Positions 1 to 5,023 of a DNA stretch of 5,023 nucleotides are shown here, piece by piece. This stretch comes from an uncultured Roseburia sp. (lineage in GTDB: Bacteria > Bacillota > Clostridia > Lachnospirales > Lachnospiraceae). How positions within the stretch are numbered: position 1 is the first letter of the stretch; the number at the start of each line of letters is the position of its first letter. Both the position numbers and the translations under genes were made by a program. The stretch is from the NCBI GenBank assembly GCA_946055175.1, contig CAMGET010000142.1, positions 1-5,023 on the forward strand, given 5' to 3'. The notes under the pieces are model-generated. The model was not told the origin of the DNA, ran no database searches, and saw only the letters and a program-made list of their open reading frames with translations.

Positions 1-33
1 TGTACGTTTTGACTTCATATCTTATATAAAATC

Positions 34-2151
34 TTATTTTGACTTATCTGCAAGAACTTTTTCCTGAACAGATTTTGGTACCGGCTCATATTTCTCGAAG
101 AACATTGAGTAGTTACCACGTCCCTGTGTCTTAGAACGTAAGTCGGTTGAGTAACCGAACATTTCAGCAAGCGGTACATAACCACGAACGATTTTACCAC
201 CGCCAAGGTCATCCATACCTTCAATACGTCCACGACGAGAGTTGATATCACCGATTACATCGCCCATGTATTCTTCAGGCATTGTAACTTCTACCTTCAT
301 GATAGGCTCAAGTAATACACAACCTGCCTTCTGCATAGCTTCCTTGAAACACATAGAACCTGCGATATGGAATGCCATTTCAGAAGAGTCGACTTCATGG
401 TAAGAACCATCGTATACGTTAGCATGAACACCAAGAACCGGGAATCCACCAAGGATACCTGCCTTAGCAGCTTCCTCGATACCTTCGCCGACTGCCGGGA
501 TGTATTCCTTCGGAATCGCACCACCAACAACGGTAGATTCAAACTTGAATGTTTCTTCGCCGTTTGGATCCATTGGCTCAAATTTAACTTTACAATGTCC
601 GTACTGACCACGTCCACCGGACTGTTTTGCATATTTGTATTCCACATCAACCGGTTTGGTAAATGTTTCTTTGTAAGCTACCTGAGGAGCACCTACGTTA
701 GCCTCTACCTTGAATTCACGAAGGAGACGGTCAACGATAATTTCCAAGTGTAACTCACCCATACCGGCGATAATTGTCTGACCGGTTTCCTGATCTGTAT
801 GAGCACGGAATGTAGGATCTTCTTCTGCAAGTTTTGCAAGAGCTTCACCCATCTTGCCCTGGCCGGCTTTTGTCTTTGGCTCAATAGCAAGCTCGATAAC
901 CGGTTCCGGGAATTCCATAGACTCTAAGATTACCGGATGCTGCTCATCACAGATAGTATCACCTGTGGTTGTAAATTTGAAACCTACAGCAGCTGCGATA
1001 TCACCAGAGTATACTTTCTCTAATTCTGCTCGTTTGTTTGCATGCATCTGAAGAATACGTCCTACACGTTCCTTCTTGCCCTTTGTAGCATTCAATACAT
1101 ATGAACCTGAATTCATTGTACCGGAGTAAACTCTGAAGAATGCTAACTTACCAACGAATGGGTCAGCCATAATCTTAAATGCCAATGCAGAGAATGGTTC
1201 TTCATCAGAAGAATGTCTCTCGATTTCATTACCATCTAAGTCTGTACCCTTAATAGCCGGGATATCTGTTGGTGCCGGCATAAATTCTACAACAGCATCA
1301 AGAAGCTTCTGTACACCTTTGTTTCTGTATGCAGAACCACAGCATACCGGAATAGCTGTACATTCACAGGTAGCTTTTCTTAATACTTTTTTCATTTCCT
1401 CTACAGATGGTTCTTCACCTTCGAGGTACATCATCATTAAATCATCATCTAATTCGCAGATTTTTTCGATTAATTCTGAACGGTAAAGTTCAGCTTCATC
1501 TTTCATATCACCTAAATCGTCAGTAACAGTGATATCATCACCCTTATCGTCGTTGTAGATGTATGCTTTCATCTCAAATAAGTCAATGATTCCTTTAAAG
1601 TCATCTTCTTTACCAATTGGTAACTGAAGACAAATCGCATTTTTTCCTAATCTTGTACGAATCTGTTCTACAGCTCCGTAGAAGTTCGCACCTAAGATGT
1701 CCATCTTGTTGATGAATGCCATTCTAGGTACGTTATAGGTATCAGCCTGACGCCATACGTTTTCTGACTGAGGCTCAACACCACCCTTTGCACAGAATAC
1801 GCCGACAGCGCCATCAAGTACACGAAGTGAACGCTCTACCTCAACGGTAAAGTCAACGTGTCCCGGAGTATCAATGATGTTGATACGATGCTCTAAAGCG
1901 CCTGCCTTTGGTTTTGCAAACTCTTCCAAAGTCCAGTGACATGTTGTAGCGGCTGATGTAATTGTGATACCTCTTTCCTGCTCCTGTTCCATCCAGTCCA
2001 TGGTAGCAGTACCTTCATGAGTATCACCAATCTTATAGTTAACACCGGTATAATAAAGAATACGCTCTGTTAATGTGGTCTTACCAGCATCAATATGCGC
2101 CATAATACCTATGTTTCTGGTTCTCTCTAATGGATATTCTCTTCCAGCCAA
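34..2151 (-). CDS. fusA: Translation elongation factor G (EF-G)
   Basis: EF-G is the GTPase that drives translocation of tRNA and mRNA after peptide bond formation and, with RRF, helps recycle ribosomes. The frame gives 705 residues, full length for canonical EF-G, and begins with TTG directly behind a good ribosome binding site. GTPase motifs are all present: P-loop AHIDAGKT (18-25), switch I around RGITIT (60-65), DTPGHVDF (94-101) with catalytic His98, NKMD (148-151) and GSAY (272-275). Domain II follows, then domain III with [14 protein letters not shown], domain IV with SGGRGQYGH and the tip motif [12 protein letters not shown], and the C-terminal domain V. These fit the housekeeping protein rather than a tetracycline-protection paralogue or EF-G2. 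It is the last complete gene of the visible operon; tuf, often next in relatives, would lie beyond the left edge. Confidence 0.98.
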   Translation of the reverse strand: MAGREYPLERTRNIGIMAHIDAGKTTLTERILYYTGVNYKIGDTHEGTATMDWMEQEQERGITITSAATTCHWTLEEFAKPKAGALEHRINIIDTPGHVDFTVEVERSLRVLDGAVGVFCAKGGVEPQSENVWRQADTYNVPRMAFINKMDILGANFYGAVEQIRTRLGKNAICLQLPIGKEDDFKGIIDLFEMKAYIYNDDKGDDITVTDDLGDMKDEAELYRSELIEKICELDDDLMMMYLEGEEPSVEEMKKVLRKATCECTAIPVCCGSAYRNKGVQKLLDAVVEFMPAPTDIPAIKGTDLDGNEIERHSSDEEPFSALAFKIMADPFVGKLAFFRVYSGTMNSGSYVLNATKGKKERVGRILQMHANKRAELEKVYSGDIAAAVGFKFTTTGDTICDEQHPVILESMEFPEPVIELAIEPKTKAGQGKMGEALAKLAEEDPTFRAHTDQETGQTIIAGMGELHLEIIVDRLLREFKVEANVGAPQVAYKETFTKPVDVEYKYAKQSGGRGQYGHCKVKFEPMDPNGEETFKFESTVVGGAIPKEYIPAVGEGIEEAAKAGILGGFPVLGVHANVYDGSYHEVDSSEMAFHIAGSMCFKEAMQKAGCVLLEPIMKVEVTMPEEYMGDVIGDINSRRGRIEGMDDLGGGKIVRGYVPLAEMFGYSTDLRSKTQGRGNYSMFFEKYEPVPKSVQEKVLADKSK

Positions 2152-2159
2152 AGGTTTTT

Positions 2160-2167
2160 CCTCCTCT
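2160..2167 (-). promoter_or_regulatory. Ribosome binding site of fusA (supports a TTG start)
   Basis: The minus strand reads AGAGGAGG with an 8-base spacer to the TTG at 2151-2149. An in-frame TAA (2172-2170) lies just upstream, and the next in-frame ATG would remove the sequence in front of the P-loop, so TTG is the only sensible start. Confidence 0.9.
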
Positions 2168-2189
2168 ATTTACTATAACCTGATAAAAA

Positions 2190-2660
2190 TTAGAAACGGT
2201 AGTGAGCGAACGCCTTGTTTGCTTCTGCCATTCTGTGCATTTCTTCTTTTCTCTTTACAGATGCACCTGTATTGTTGTATGCATCAATAATTTCGTTAGC
2301 GAGCTTTTCTTCCATGGTCTTCTCGCCTCTCTTACGAGAGAACATTGTAATCCAACGAAGTGCTAATGTCTGACGACGGTCTGCTCTAACTTCGATTGGT
2401 ACCTGGTAGGTTGCTCCACCAATACGTCTAGCCTTTACTTCAAGTGCAGGCATAACGTTGTTCATTGCTTCTTCAAATACTTCAAGAGCCGGCTTTTCTG
2501 TCTTTGCCTCTACTCTTGCAAAAGCTCCATATACAATCTTCTGAGCTACGCCTTTCTTACCATCTAACATAACGTTATTGATAAGCTTTGTAACCACTTT
2601 ATTGTTGTACAATGGATCTGCTAATACGTCTCTTTTCTGAGTATGTCCTTTACGTGGCAC
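2190..2660 (-). CDS. rpsG: 30S ribosomal protein S7
   Basis: S7 is a primary 16S rRNA-binding protein that starts assembly of the 30S head and lies near the mRNA exit and E site; in E. coli it is also the translational repressor of its own operon. The GTG at 2660 gives 156 residues starting [11 protein letters not shown], exactly the usual family length and N-terminus. The ATG at 2681 would add seven residues (MIKEGRT) that merely translate the ribosome binding site, so it is rejected. Conserved blocks are intact: the family signature [20 protein letters not shown] (15-34), [20 protein letters not shown] (77-96) and the C-terminal [19 protein letters not shown]. The gene lies 330 nt after the rpsL stop and 38 nt before fusA, with which it is surely cotranscribed. 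Confidence 0.98.
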   Translation of the reverse strand: MPRKGHTQKRDVLADPLYNNKVVTKLINNVMLDGKKGVAQKIVYGAFARVEAKTEKPALEVFEEAMNNVMPALEVKARRIGGATYQVPIEVRADRRQTLALRWITMFSRKRGEKTMEEKLANEIIDAYNNTGASVKRKEEMHRMAEANKAFAHYRF

Positions 2661-2667
2661 GGTTCTT

Positions 2668-2675
2668 CCCTCCTT
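2668..2675 (-). promoter_or_regulatory. Ribosome binding site of rpsG (decides a GTG start)
   Basis: The minus strand reads AAGGAGGG with a 7-base spacer to the GTG at 2660-2658. An upstream in-frame ATG (2681) precedes this site and has no binding site of its own, so a frame starting there would place the Shine-Dalgarno sequence inside the coding region. Confidence 0.93.
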
Positions 2676-2802
2676 AATCATTATTTACTATACAGGCCTT
2701 ACTGCCTGCATTTGCCGTGACCGGTTTCCCGGTACTCGTAGTAGTCATAAACCTATATAGGCTACTATGACAGCGAACTTCATTCGATTAATTCAACGGT
2801 AC

Positions 2803-2865
2803 TCACAATGTGTAAGACAAGTGCTGCTTATCTAGGTAAACAATCATCCCATCTCGAAATGTCAT
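2803..2865 (-). CDS. Possible 20-residue small ORF / leader peptide in the spacer
   Basis: The minus strand reads ATG (2865-2863) to TGA (2805-2803), encoding MTFRDGMIVYLDKQHLSYTL. A binding-site-like AAGGGG (2880-2875) stands nine bases upstream. The ATG lies in the loop of the GAAATGT/ACATTTC hairpin. No family is recognised. An ORF this short is easily found by chance, so this is listed as a weak candidate. Confidence 0.15.
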   Translation of the reverse strand: MTFRDGMIVYLDKQHLSYTL

Positions 2866-2878
2866 ATAACATTTCCCC

Positions 2879-2948
2879 TTAGTGTTCGTGCGGAAATCTA
2901 TCTTTTTGTTTCAGAAAACAAAATTCGTGATAATAATCCCAACACTAA
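2879..2948 (-). other. Imperfect long hairpin in the rpsL-rpsG spacer
   Basis: The outer helix TTAGTGTT (2948-2941) pairs perfectly with AACACTAA (2886-2879). Inside it GGGA (2940-2937) can pair with TTCC (2895-2892, one G-U) and TATC (2932-2929) with GATA (2902-2899). The apex is a perfect 8-bp stem, TTTTGTTT (2923-2916) with AAACAAAA (2911-2904), around a TCTG loop. Four co-linear nested helices argue for a real folded element. There is no T-run after the outer helix, so it is not an ordinary terminator. Confidence 0.45.
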
Positions 2949-2990
2949 CCTCTAGTTCTGTTATGTGATACTATTGGTTTGGTAAATTCA

Positions 2991-3410
2991 TTATTTACCT
3001 GCTTTTGGTCTCTTAGCGCCGTATTTGGAACGAGCCTGTTTTCTGTTAGCGACACCTGCTGTATCAAGTGTACCACGAATAATGTGGTATCTTGTACCTG
3101 GTAAGTCCTTAACACGACCACCACGAATCAAAACAACGCTATGCTCCTGTAAGTTGTGACCTTCACCCGGAATGTAGCTTGTTACTTCGATTCCGTTTGA
3201 AAGACGAACTCTGGCAATCTTTCTAAGAGCTGAGTTAGGTTTTTTAGGAGTAGCTGTCTTAACAGCTGTACATACACCTCTCTTCTGTGGTGAAGAAGCA
3301 TCTGTTGCTCTCTTCTGTAAAGAGTTGTAACCCTTCTGAAGTGCAGGTGCTGTAGACTTCTTAACTGCAGTCTGACGTCCTTTTCTTACTAACTGGTTGA
3401 ATGTTGGCAT
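2991..3410 (-). CDS. rpsL: 30S ribosomal protein S12
   Basis: S12 sits at the decoding centre of the 30S subunit and contributes to the accuracy of tRNA selection. The ATG at 3410 gives 139 residues starting [12 protein letters not shown], the standard Gram-positive N-terminus; a frame from the GTG at 3419 would add three residues but start inside the ribosome binding site. Compared with the 124-residue E. coli protein there is an extra stretch at about residues 25-40, the usual longer form in Firmicutes. The conserved core is intact: [11 protein letters not shown] (about 54-64), [11 protein letters not shown] (82-92) and GRVKDLPG (98-105). Lys56 and Lys101 correspond to the E. coli lysines whose mutation gives streptomycin resistance, and both are wild type. 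Asp102 corresponds to the residue that is methylthiolated in E. coli. It is the first gene after the consensus promoter, and the long spacer to rpsG follows. The TAA stop is followed at once by an in-frame TGA. Confidence 0.98.
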   Translation of the reverse strand: MPTFNQLVRKGRQTAVKKSTAPALQKGYNSLQKRATDASSPQKRGVCTAVKTATPKKPNSALRKIARVRLSNGIEVTSYIPGEGHNLQEHSVVLIRGGRVKDLPGTRYHIIRGTLDTAGVANRKQARSKYGAKRPKAGK

Positions 3411-3416
3411 TATTTT

Positions 3417-3424
3417 CACCTCCT
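3417..3424 (-). promoter_or_regulatory. Ribosome binding site of rpsL
   Basis: The minus strand reads AGGAGGTG, an almost full anti-16S match, six bases before the ATG at 3410. A GTG in the same frame at 3419 lies inside this site, so it cannot be the start; the site fixes the ATG at 3410-3408 as the real one. Confidence 0.93.
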
Positions 3425-3452
3425 GTGTTTATTATTTTTTTGCACAAAATAA

Positions 3453-3473
3453 AACGCGCTACTGATGCACGCT
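3453..3473 (-). promoter_or_regulatory. Hairpin at the 5' end of the rpsL leader, followed by a T-rich run
   Basis: At the predicted transcript start, CGTGC (3471-3467, counting the paired C at 3471 through 3468 and C3467) can pair with GCGCG (3459-3455) around the 7-base loop ATCAGTA, with one G-U pair. G3472 and A3473 can extend the stem against T3454 and T3453. The minus strand then reads TTTTATTTT (3454-3446). It could be a 5'-end stabilising stem or a weak early terminator (attenuator). The stem is short and the T-run is interrupted, so a regulatory role is speculative. Confidence 0.35.
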
Positions 3474-3478
3474 AAATT

Positions 3479-3507
3479 ATTATACAAACCAGTTTTTTCT
3501 TTGTCAA
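3479..3507 (-). promoter_or_regulatory. Consensus housekeeping (sigma-A) promoter for rpsL-rpsG-fusA
   Basis: On the minus strand TTGACA (3507-3502) and TATAAT (3484-3479) both match consensus at six of six positions, and the spacer is exactly 17 bp (3501-3485). An A-rich stretch (about 3528-3520) lies upstream of the -35 box, where an UP element could sit. The expected start site is about 3473-3472, giving a leader of roughly 62 nt before the rpsL ATG. The promoter lies about 44 bp downstream of the rpoC terminator T-run, so the str genes need not depend on read-through from rpoBC. Function is inferred from sequence. Confidence 0.93.
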
Positions 3508-3550
3508 GCACTTTCCCCAATATTTTTGCATCTTTGGAAGAGTTTTATAC

Positions 3551-3617
3551 AAAAAAGACAGAAGGGACGCTTCTTTTGTCTCGATTATTCGAGACAAAAG
3601 AAGCGTCCCACTGTCCT
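3551..3617 (-). terminator. Strong intrinsic terminator after rpoC (perfect 21-bp stem)
   Basis: Arms 3564-3584 and 3589-3609 are perfectly complementary over 21 bp and enclose a 4-base loop (3585-3588). After a small mismatch, a second helix adds 5 bp (3557-3561 with 3611-3615). On the minus strand the 3' side runs straight into six T (3556-3551), the classic layout of a Rho-independent terminator. It starts one base after the rpoC stop codon. The plus-strand side has no T-run, so it should act mainly on rpoC-direction transcription. It probably ends most rpoBC transcripts before rpsL. The stem is much longer than a typical terminator needs. Confidence 0.93.
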
Positions 3618-5023
3618 TTACTCTTCAACGAAATCTTCACCGGCTTCATCGCCCATCGCATCATCCTGCTCGTAAGACTCATCTGTGAACTCTTCATAAT
3701 CATCAAAATCATCATAAATCATTTCATCGAATTCAGATCCGTCTGTATCAAGCTTGATGTTACGATATCTCTTCATACCGGTACCGGCCGGGATAAGTTT
3801 ACCGATAATTACGTTTTCTTTCATACCAATCAACGGGTCAACTTTACCCTTAATTGCAGCTTCCGTAAGAACCTTGGTGGTCTCCTGGAATGATGCTGCT
3901 GACAAGAAGGAGTTTGTAGCAAGAGAAGCTTTTGTGATACCAAGCAGTACCTGCTTGCCTTCTGCTTTAACTTTACCTTCTTTTTCAAGGATTTCATTGG
4001 TATCCTCAAAATCAAGTGTATCTACCAATACGCCAGGAAGCATATCAGAATCACCATTTGACTCAACACGAATCTTCTGTAACATCTGGCGGACAATCAA
4101 CTCGATGTGCTTGTCATTGATTTCTACACCCTGCAGACGATATACACGCTGAACTTCACGAAGCATGTAATCCTGAACGGCACGAACGCCTTTAATCTTT
4201 AAGATATCGTGTGGATTTACAGAACCTTCTGTTAATTCATCACCGGCTTCAAGTACCGCACCGTCTGTAATCTTAATTCTGGAACCGTATGGGATAAGGT
4301 ATGCCTTTGTCTCACCGGTCTCATTATTGGTAACAACGATTTCACGTTTTTTCTTTGTATCCTTAATGGTAGCTACGCCGCCAAATTCTGTGATAATTGC
4401 AAGTCCCTTTGGCTTTCTTGCTTCAAAAATTTCTTCGACACGAGGAAGACCTTGTGTGATATCGTTTCCGGCAACACCACCGGTGTGGAAGGTACGCATG
4501 GTAAGCTGTGTACCAGGTTCACCGATTGACTGCGCTGCAATAATACCAACTGCTTCACCAACCTGTACTGCCTGGCCGGTAGCCATATTTGCACCATAAC
4601 ATTTTGCACAAACACCCATGTGTGAACGGCAGGATAATACGGTACGGATTTTTACTTTCGCAATTGGTTCTCCGTTTTCGTCTACACCCTTGCTCATCAC
4701 TGCTGCTGCACGCTTTGGTGTAATCATGTGGTTTGCTTTTACAAGCACATTGCCATCTTTATCACAGATTGTATTACAAGAGAATCTTCCTGTAATACGT
4801 TCCTGAAGGCTTTCAATTTCTTCTTTTCCATCCATAAATGCAGTTACCCACATTCCAGGGATTTCTCTGTCTTTTCCTTCACAGCAGTCTGATTCACGTA
4901 CAATCATATGCTGTGAAACGTCAACCAGACGTCTTGTTAAGTAACCGGAGTCGGCTGTACGTAACGCAGTATCGGAAAGACCTTTACGAGCACCATGTGC
5001 TGACATGAAGTATTCCAATACGT
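3618..5023 (-). CDS. rpoC: DNA-directed RNA polymerase subunit beta' (RpoC), C-terminal part; 5' end outside window
   Basis: RpoC is the largest catalytic subunit of RNA polymerase. The window holds its last 467 complete residues and the TAA stop; the open frame runs off the right edge, so no start is assigned (the TTG at 5018 is an internal leucine). The fragment opens inside the bridge helix ([20 protein letters not shown], about residues 7-26 of the fragment). It then shows the second zinc site: a cysteine near residue 46 and a CX6CX2C cluster at about 131, 138 and 141. The trigger-loop helix follows ([18 protein letters not shown], about 165-182) and passes directly into [20 protein letters not shown]. 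The large trigger-loop insertion of proteobacterial RpoC is therefore absent, as expected for Firmicutes. The last 37 residues contain 19 Asp/Glu and no Lys/Arg, giving a very acidic tail. The stop codon lies next to a strong terminator. Identity is certain from these motifs. Confidence 0.98.
   Translation of the reverse strand, partial: VLEYFMSAHGARKGLSDTALRTADSGYLTRRLVDVSQHMIVRESDCCEGKDREIPGMWVTAFMDGKEEIESLQERITGRFSCNTICDKDGNVLVKANHMITPKRAAAVMSKGVDENGEPIAKVKIRTVLSCRSHMGVCAKCYGANMATGQAVQVGEAVGIIAAQSIGEPGTQLTMRTFHTGGVAGNDITQGLPRVEEIFEARKPKGLAIITEFGGVATIKDTKKKREIVVTNNETGETKAYLIPYGSRIKITDGAVLEAGDELTEGSVNPHDILKIKGVRAVQDYMLREVQRVYRLQGVEINDKHIELIVRQMLQKIRVESNGDSDMLPGVLVDTLDFEDTNEILEKEGKVKAEGKQVLLGITKASLATNSFLSAASFQETTKVLTEAAIKGKVDPLIGMKENVIIGKLIPAGTGMKRYRNIKLDTDGSEFDEMIYDDFDDYEEFTDESYEQDDAMGDEAGEDFVEE

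Larger units (their letters stand above)
2682..2990 (-). other. Long rpsL-rpsG spacer with several predicted hairpins; candidate structured RNA / regulatory region
   Basis: This 309-nt stretch has no convincing gene and no good promoter. In transcription order its potential helices are: an imperfect 70-nt hairpin (2948-2879); GAAATGT/ACATTTC (2875-2869 with 2862-2856, 6-base loop); CTTACA/TGTGAG (2816-2811 with 2807-2802, one G-U); CGAA/TTCG (2786-2783 with 2777-2774); GTCATA/TATGAC (2771-2766 with 2749-2744) enclosing the palindrome CCTATATAGG, or alternatively TAGTAG/CTACTA (2767-2762 with 2744-2739); ACCGG/CCGGT with a GAAA tetraloop (2733-2729 with 2724-2720); and TGCAGGC/GCCTGTA (2710-2704 with 2697-2691) just before the rpsG ribosome binding site. 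In E. coli, S7 binds the rpsL-rpsG spacer to repress its operon, so a regulatory role is plausible. Pairing was done by eye, and short helices can arise by chance. Confidence 0.45.
2678..2998 (-). repeat. Exact 11-nt direct repeat bracketing the rpsL-rpsG spacer
   Basis: GTAAATAATGA occurs at 2998-2988 (minus strand, covering the rpsL stop) and again at 2688-2678 (just before the rpsG ribosome binding site). The copies are 310 nt apart. Joining them would put the rpsG binding site directly after the rpsL stop codon. This is compatible with a target-site duplication around a 299-bp insert, but the repeat is AT-rich and could be coincidental. No terminal inverted repeats are seen at the inner ends. 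Confidence 0.5.

Noticed and set aside
1..33. ATG at 18-16 (minus strand) as the start of a gene after fusA
   Set aside because: No ribosome binding site precedes it and the few codons visible do not resemble tuf or another expected neighbour.
367..753. Plus-strand open frame of 128 codons inside fusA, and other plus-strand frames inside fusA and rpoC
   Set aside because: They are antisense shadows of certain genes, with no ribosome binding site, promoter or recognisable protein family.
2661..2681. ATG at 2681 as the rpsG start, giving a 163-residue S7
   Set aside because: The added residues translate the ribosome binding site itself, no binding site precedes this ATG, and the GTG at 2660 gives the family-standard 156 residues.
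2687..2715. TATAGT (2692-2687) as a -10 box of an internal rpsG promoter
   Set aside because: At 17 or 18 bp spacing the -35 position reads GCAAAT or GGCAAA, with almost no match to TTGACA, and the same TATAGTAAATA precedes fusA without any -35.
2674..2748. 24-residue frame MTTTSTGKPVTANAGSKACI... on the minus strand ending in the rpsG binding site
   Set aside because: Its overlap with the rpsG Shine-Dalgarno would fit translational coupling, but the only upstream AGG is three bases from the ATG, and the frame runs through predicted stems. Likely coincidence.
2879..2948. The 70-nt hairpin as an intrinsic terminator after rpsL
   Set aside because: No T-run follows on either strand after the outer helix, and rpsG has no credible promoter downstream of it.
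3411..3419. GTG at 3419 as the rpsL start
   Set aside because: It lies inside the Shine-Dalgarno sequence; the ATG at 3410 has ideal spacing and gives the standard MPTFNQL N-terminus.
3465..3893. Plus-strand open frame of 142 codons spanning the rpsL promoter, terminator and rpoC end
   Set aside because: It reads antisense through a promoter and a palindrome into rpoC; no supporting initiation signal or family.

Overview
The window carries part of the bacterial str/rpo ribosomal cluster. All genes are on the minus strand, so they read from right to left: the 3' end of rpoC, then rpsL (S12), rpsG (S7) and fusA (EF-G). The protein sequences suggest a low- to mid-GC Firmicute of class Clostridia, most likely a Lachnospiraceae-like anaerobe. 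The basis is the long Gram-positive form of S12, the absence of the large insertion that proteobacterial RpoC has in its trigger loop, and the overall EF-G sequence. The family-level call is inference.

Layout along the direction of transcription. Positions 5023-3618 hold the last 467 residues of RpoC; its start lies off the window. Right after its stop codon is a very strong intrinsic terminator (3617-3551) with a perfect 21-bp stem. Next comes a promoter with both hexamers at consensus and a 17-bp spacer (3507-3479), then a short leader with a small hairpin, then rpsL (3410-2991). An unusually long gap of about 310 nt (2990-2682) separates rpsL from rpsG; it holds many potential RNA hairpins and is bounded by an exact 11-nt direct repeat. 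rpsG follows (2660-2190, GTG start), then after 38 nt fusA (2151-34, TTG start). The last 33 bases at the left edge show no identifiable feature. In related bacteria tuf often follows fusA, but that cannot be seen here.

The genes encode core translation and transcription machinery: the RNA polymerase beta' subunit, two small-subunit ribosomal proteins and the translocation GTPase. The terminator and promoter between rpoC and rpsL indicate that rpsL-rpsG-fusA is a transcription unit at least partly independent of rpoBC.

The coding content is ordinary. The parts worth a second look are non-coding: the structured rpsL-rpsG spacer, which sits where E. coli S7 exerts autogenous control of its operon, and the rpoC terminator, which looks like a dispersed palindromic repeat. 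No new enzymatic or defence system is visible.
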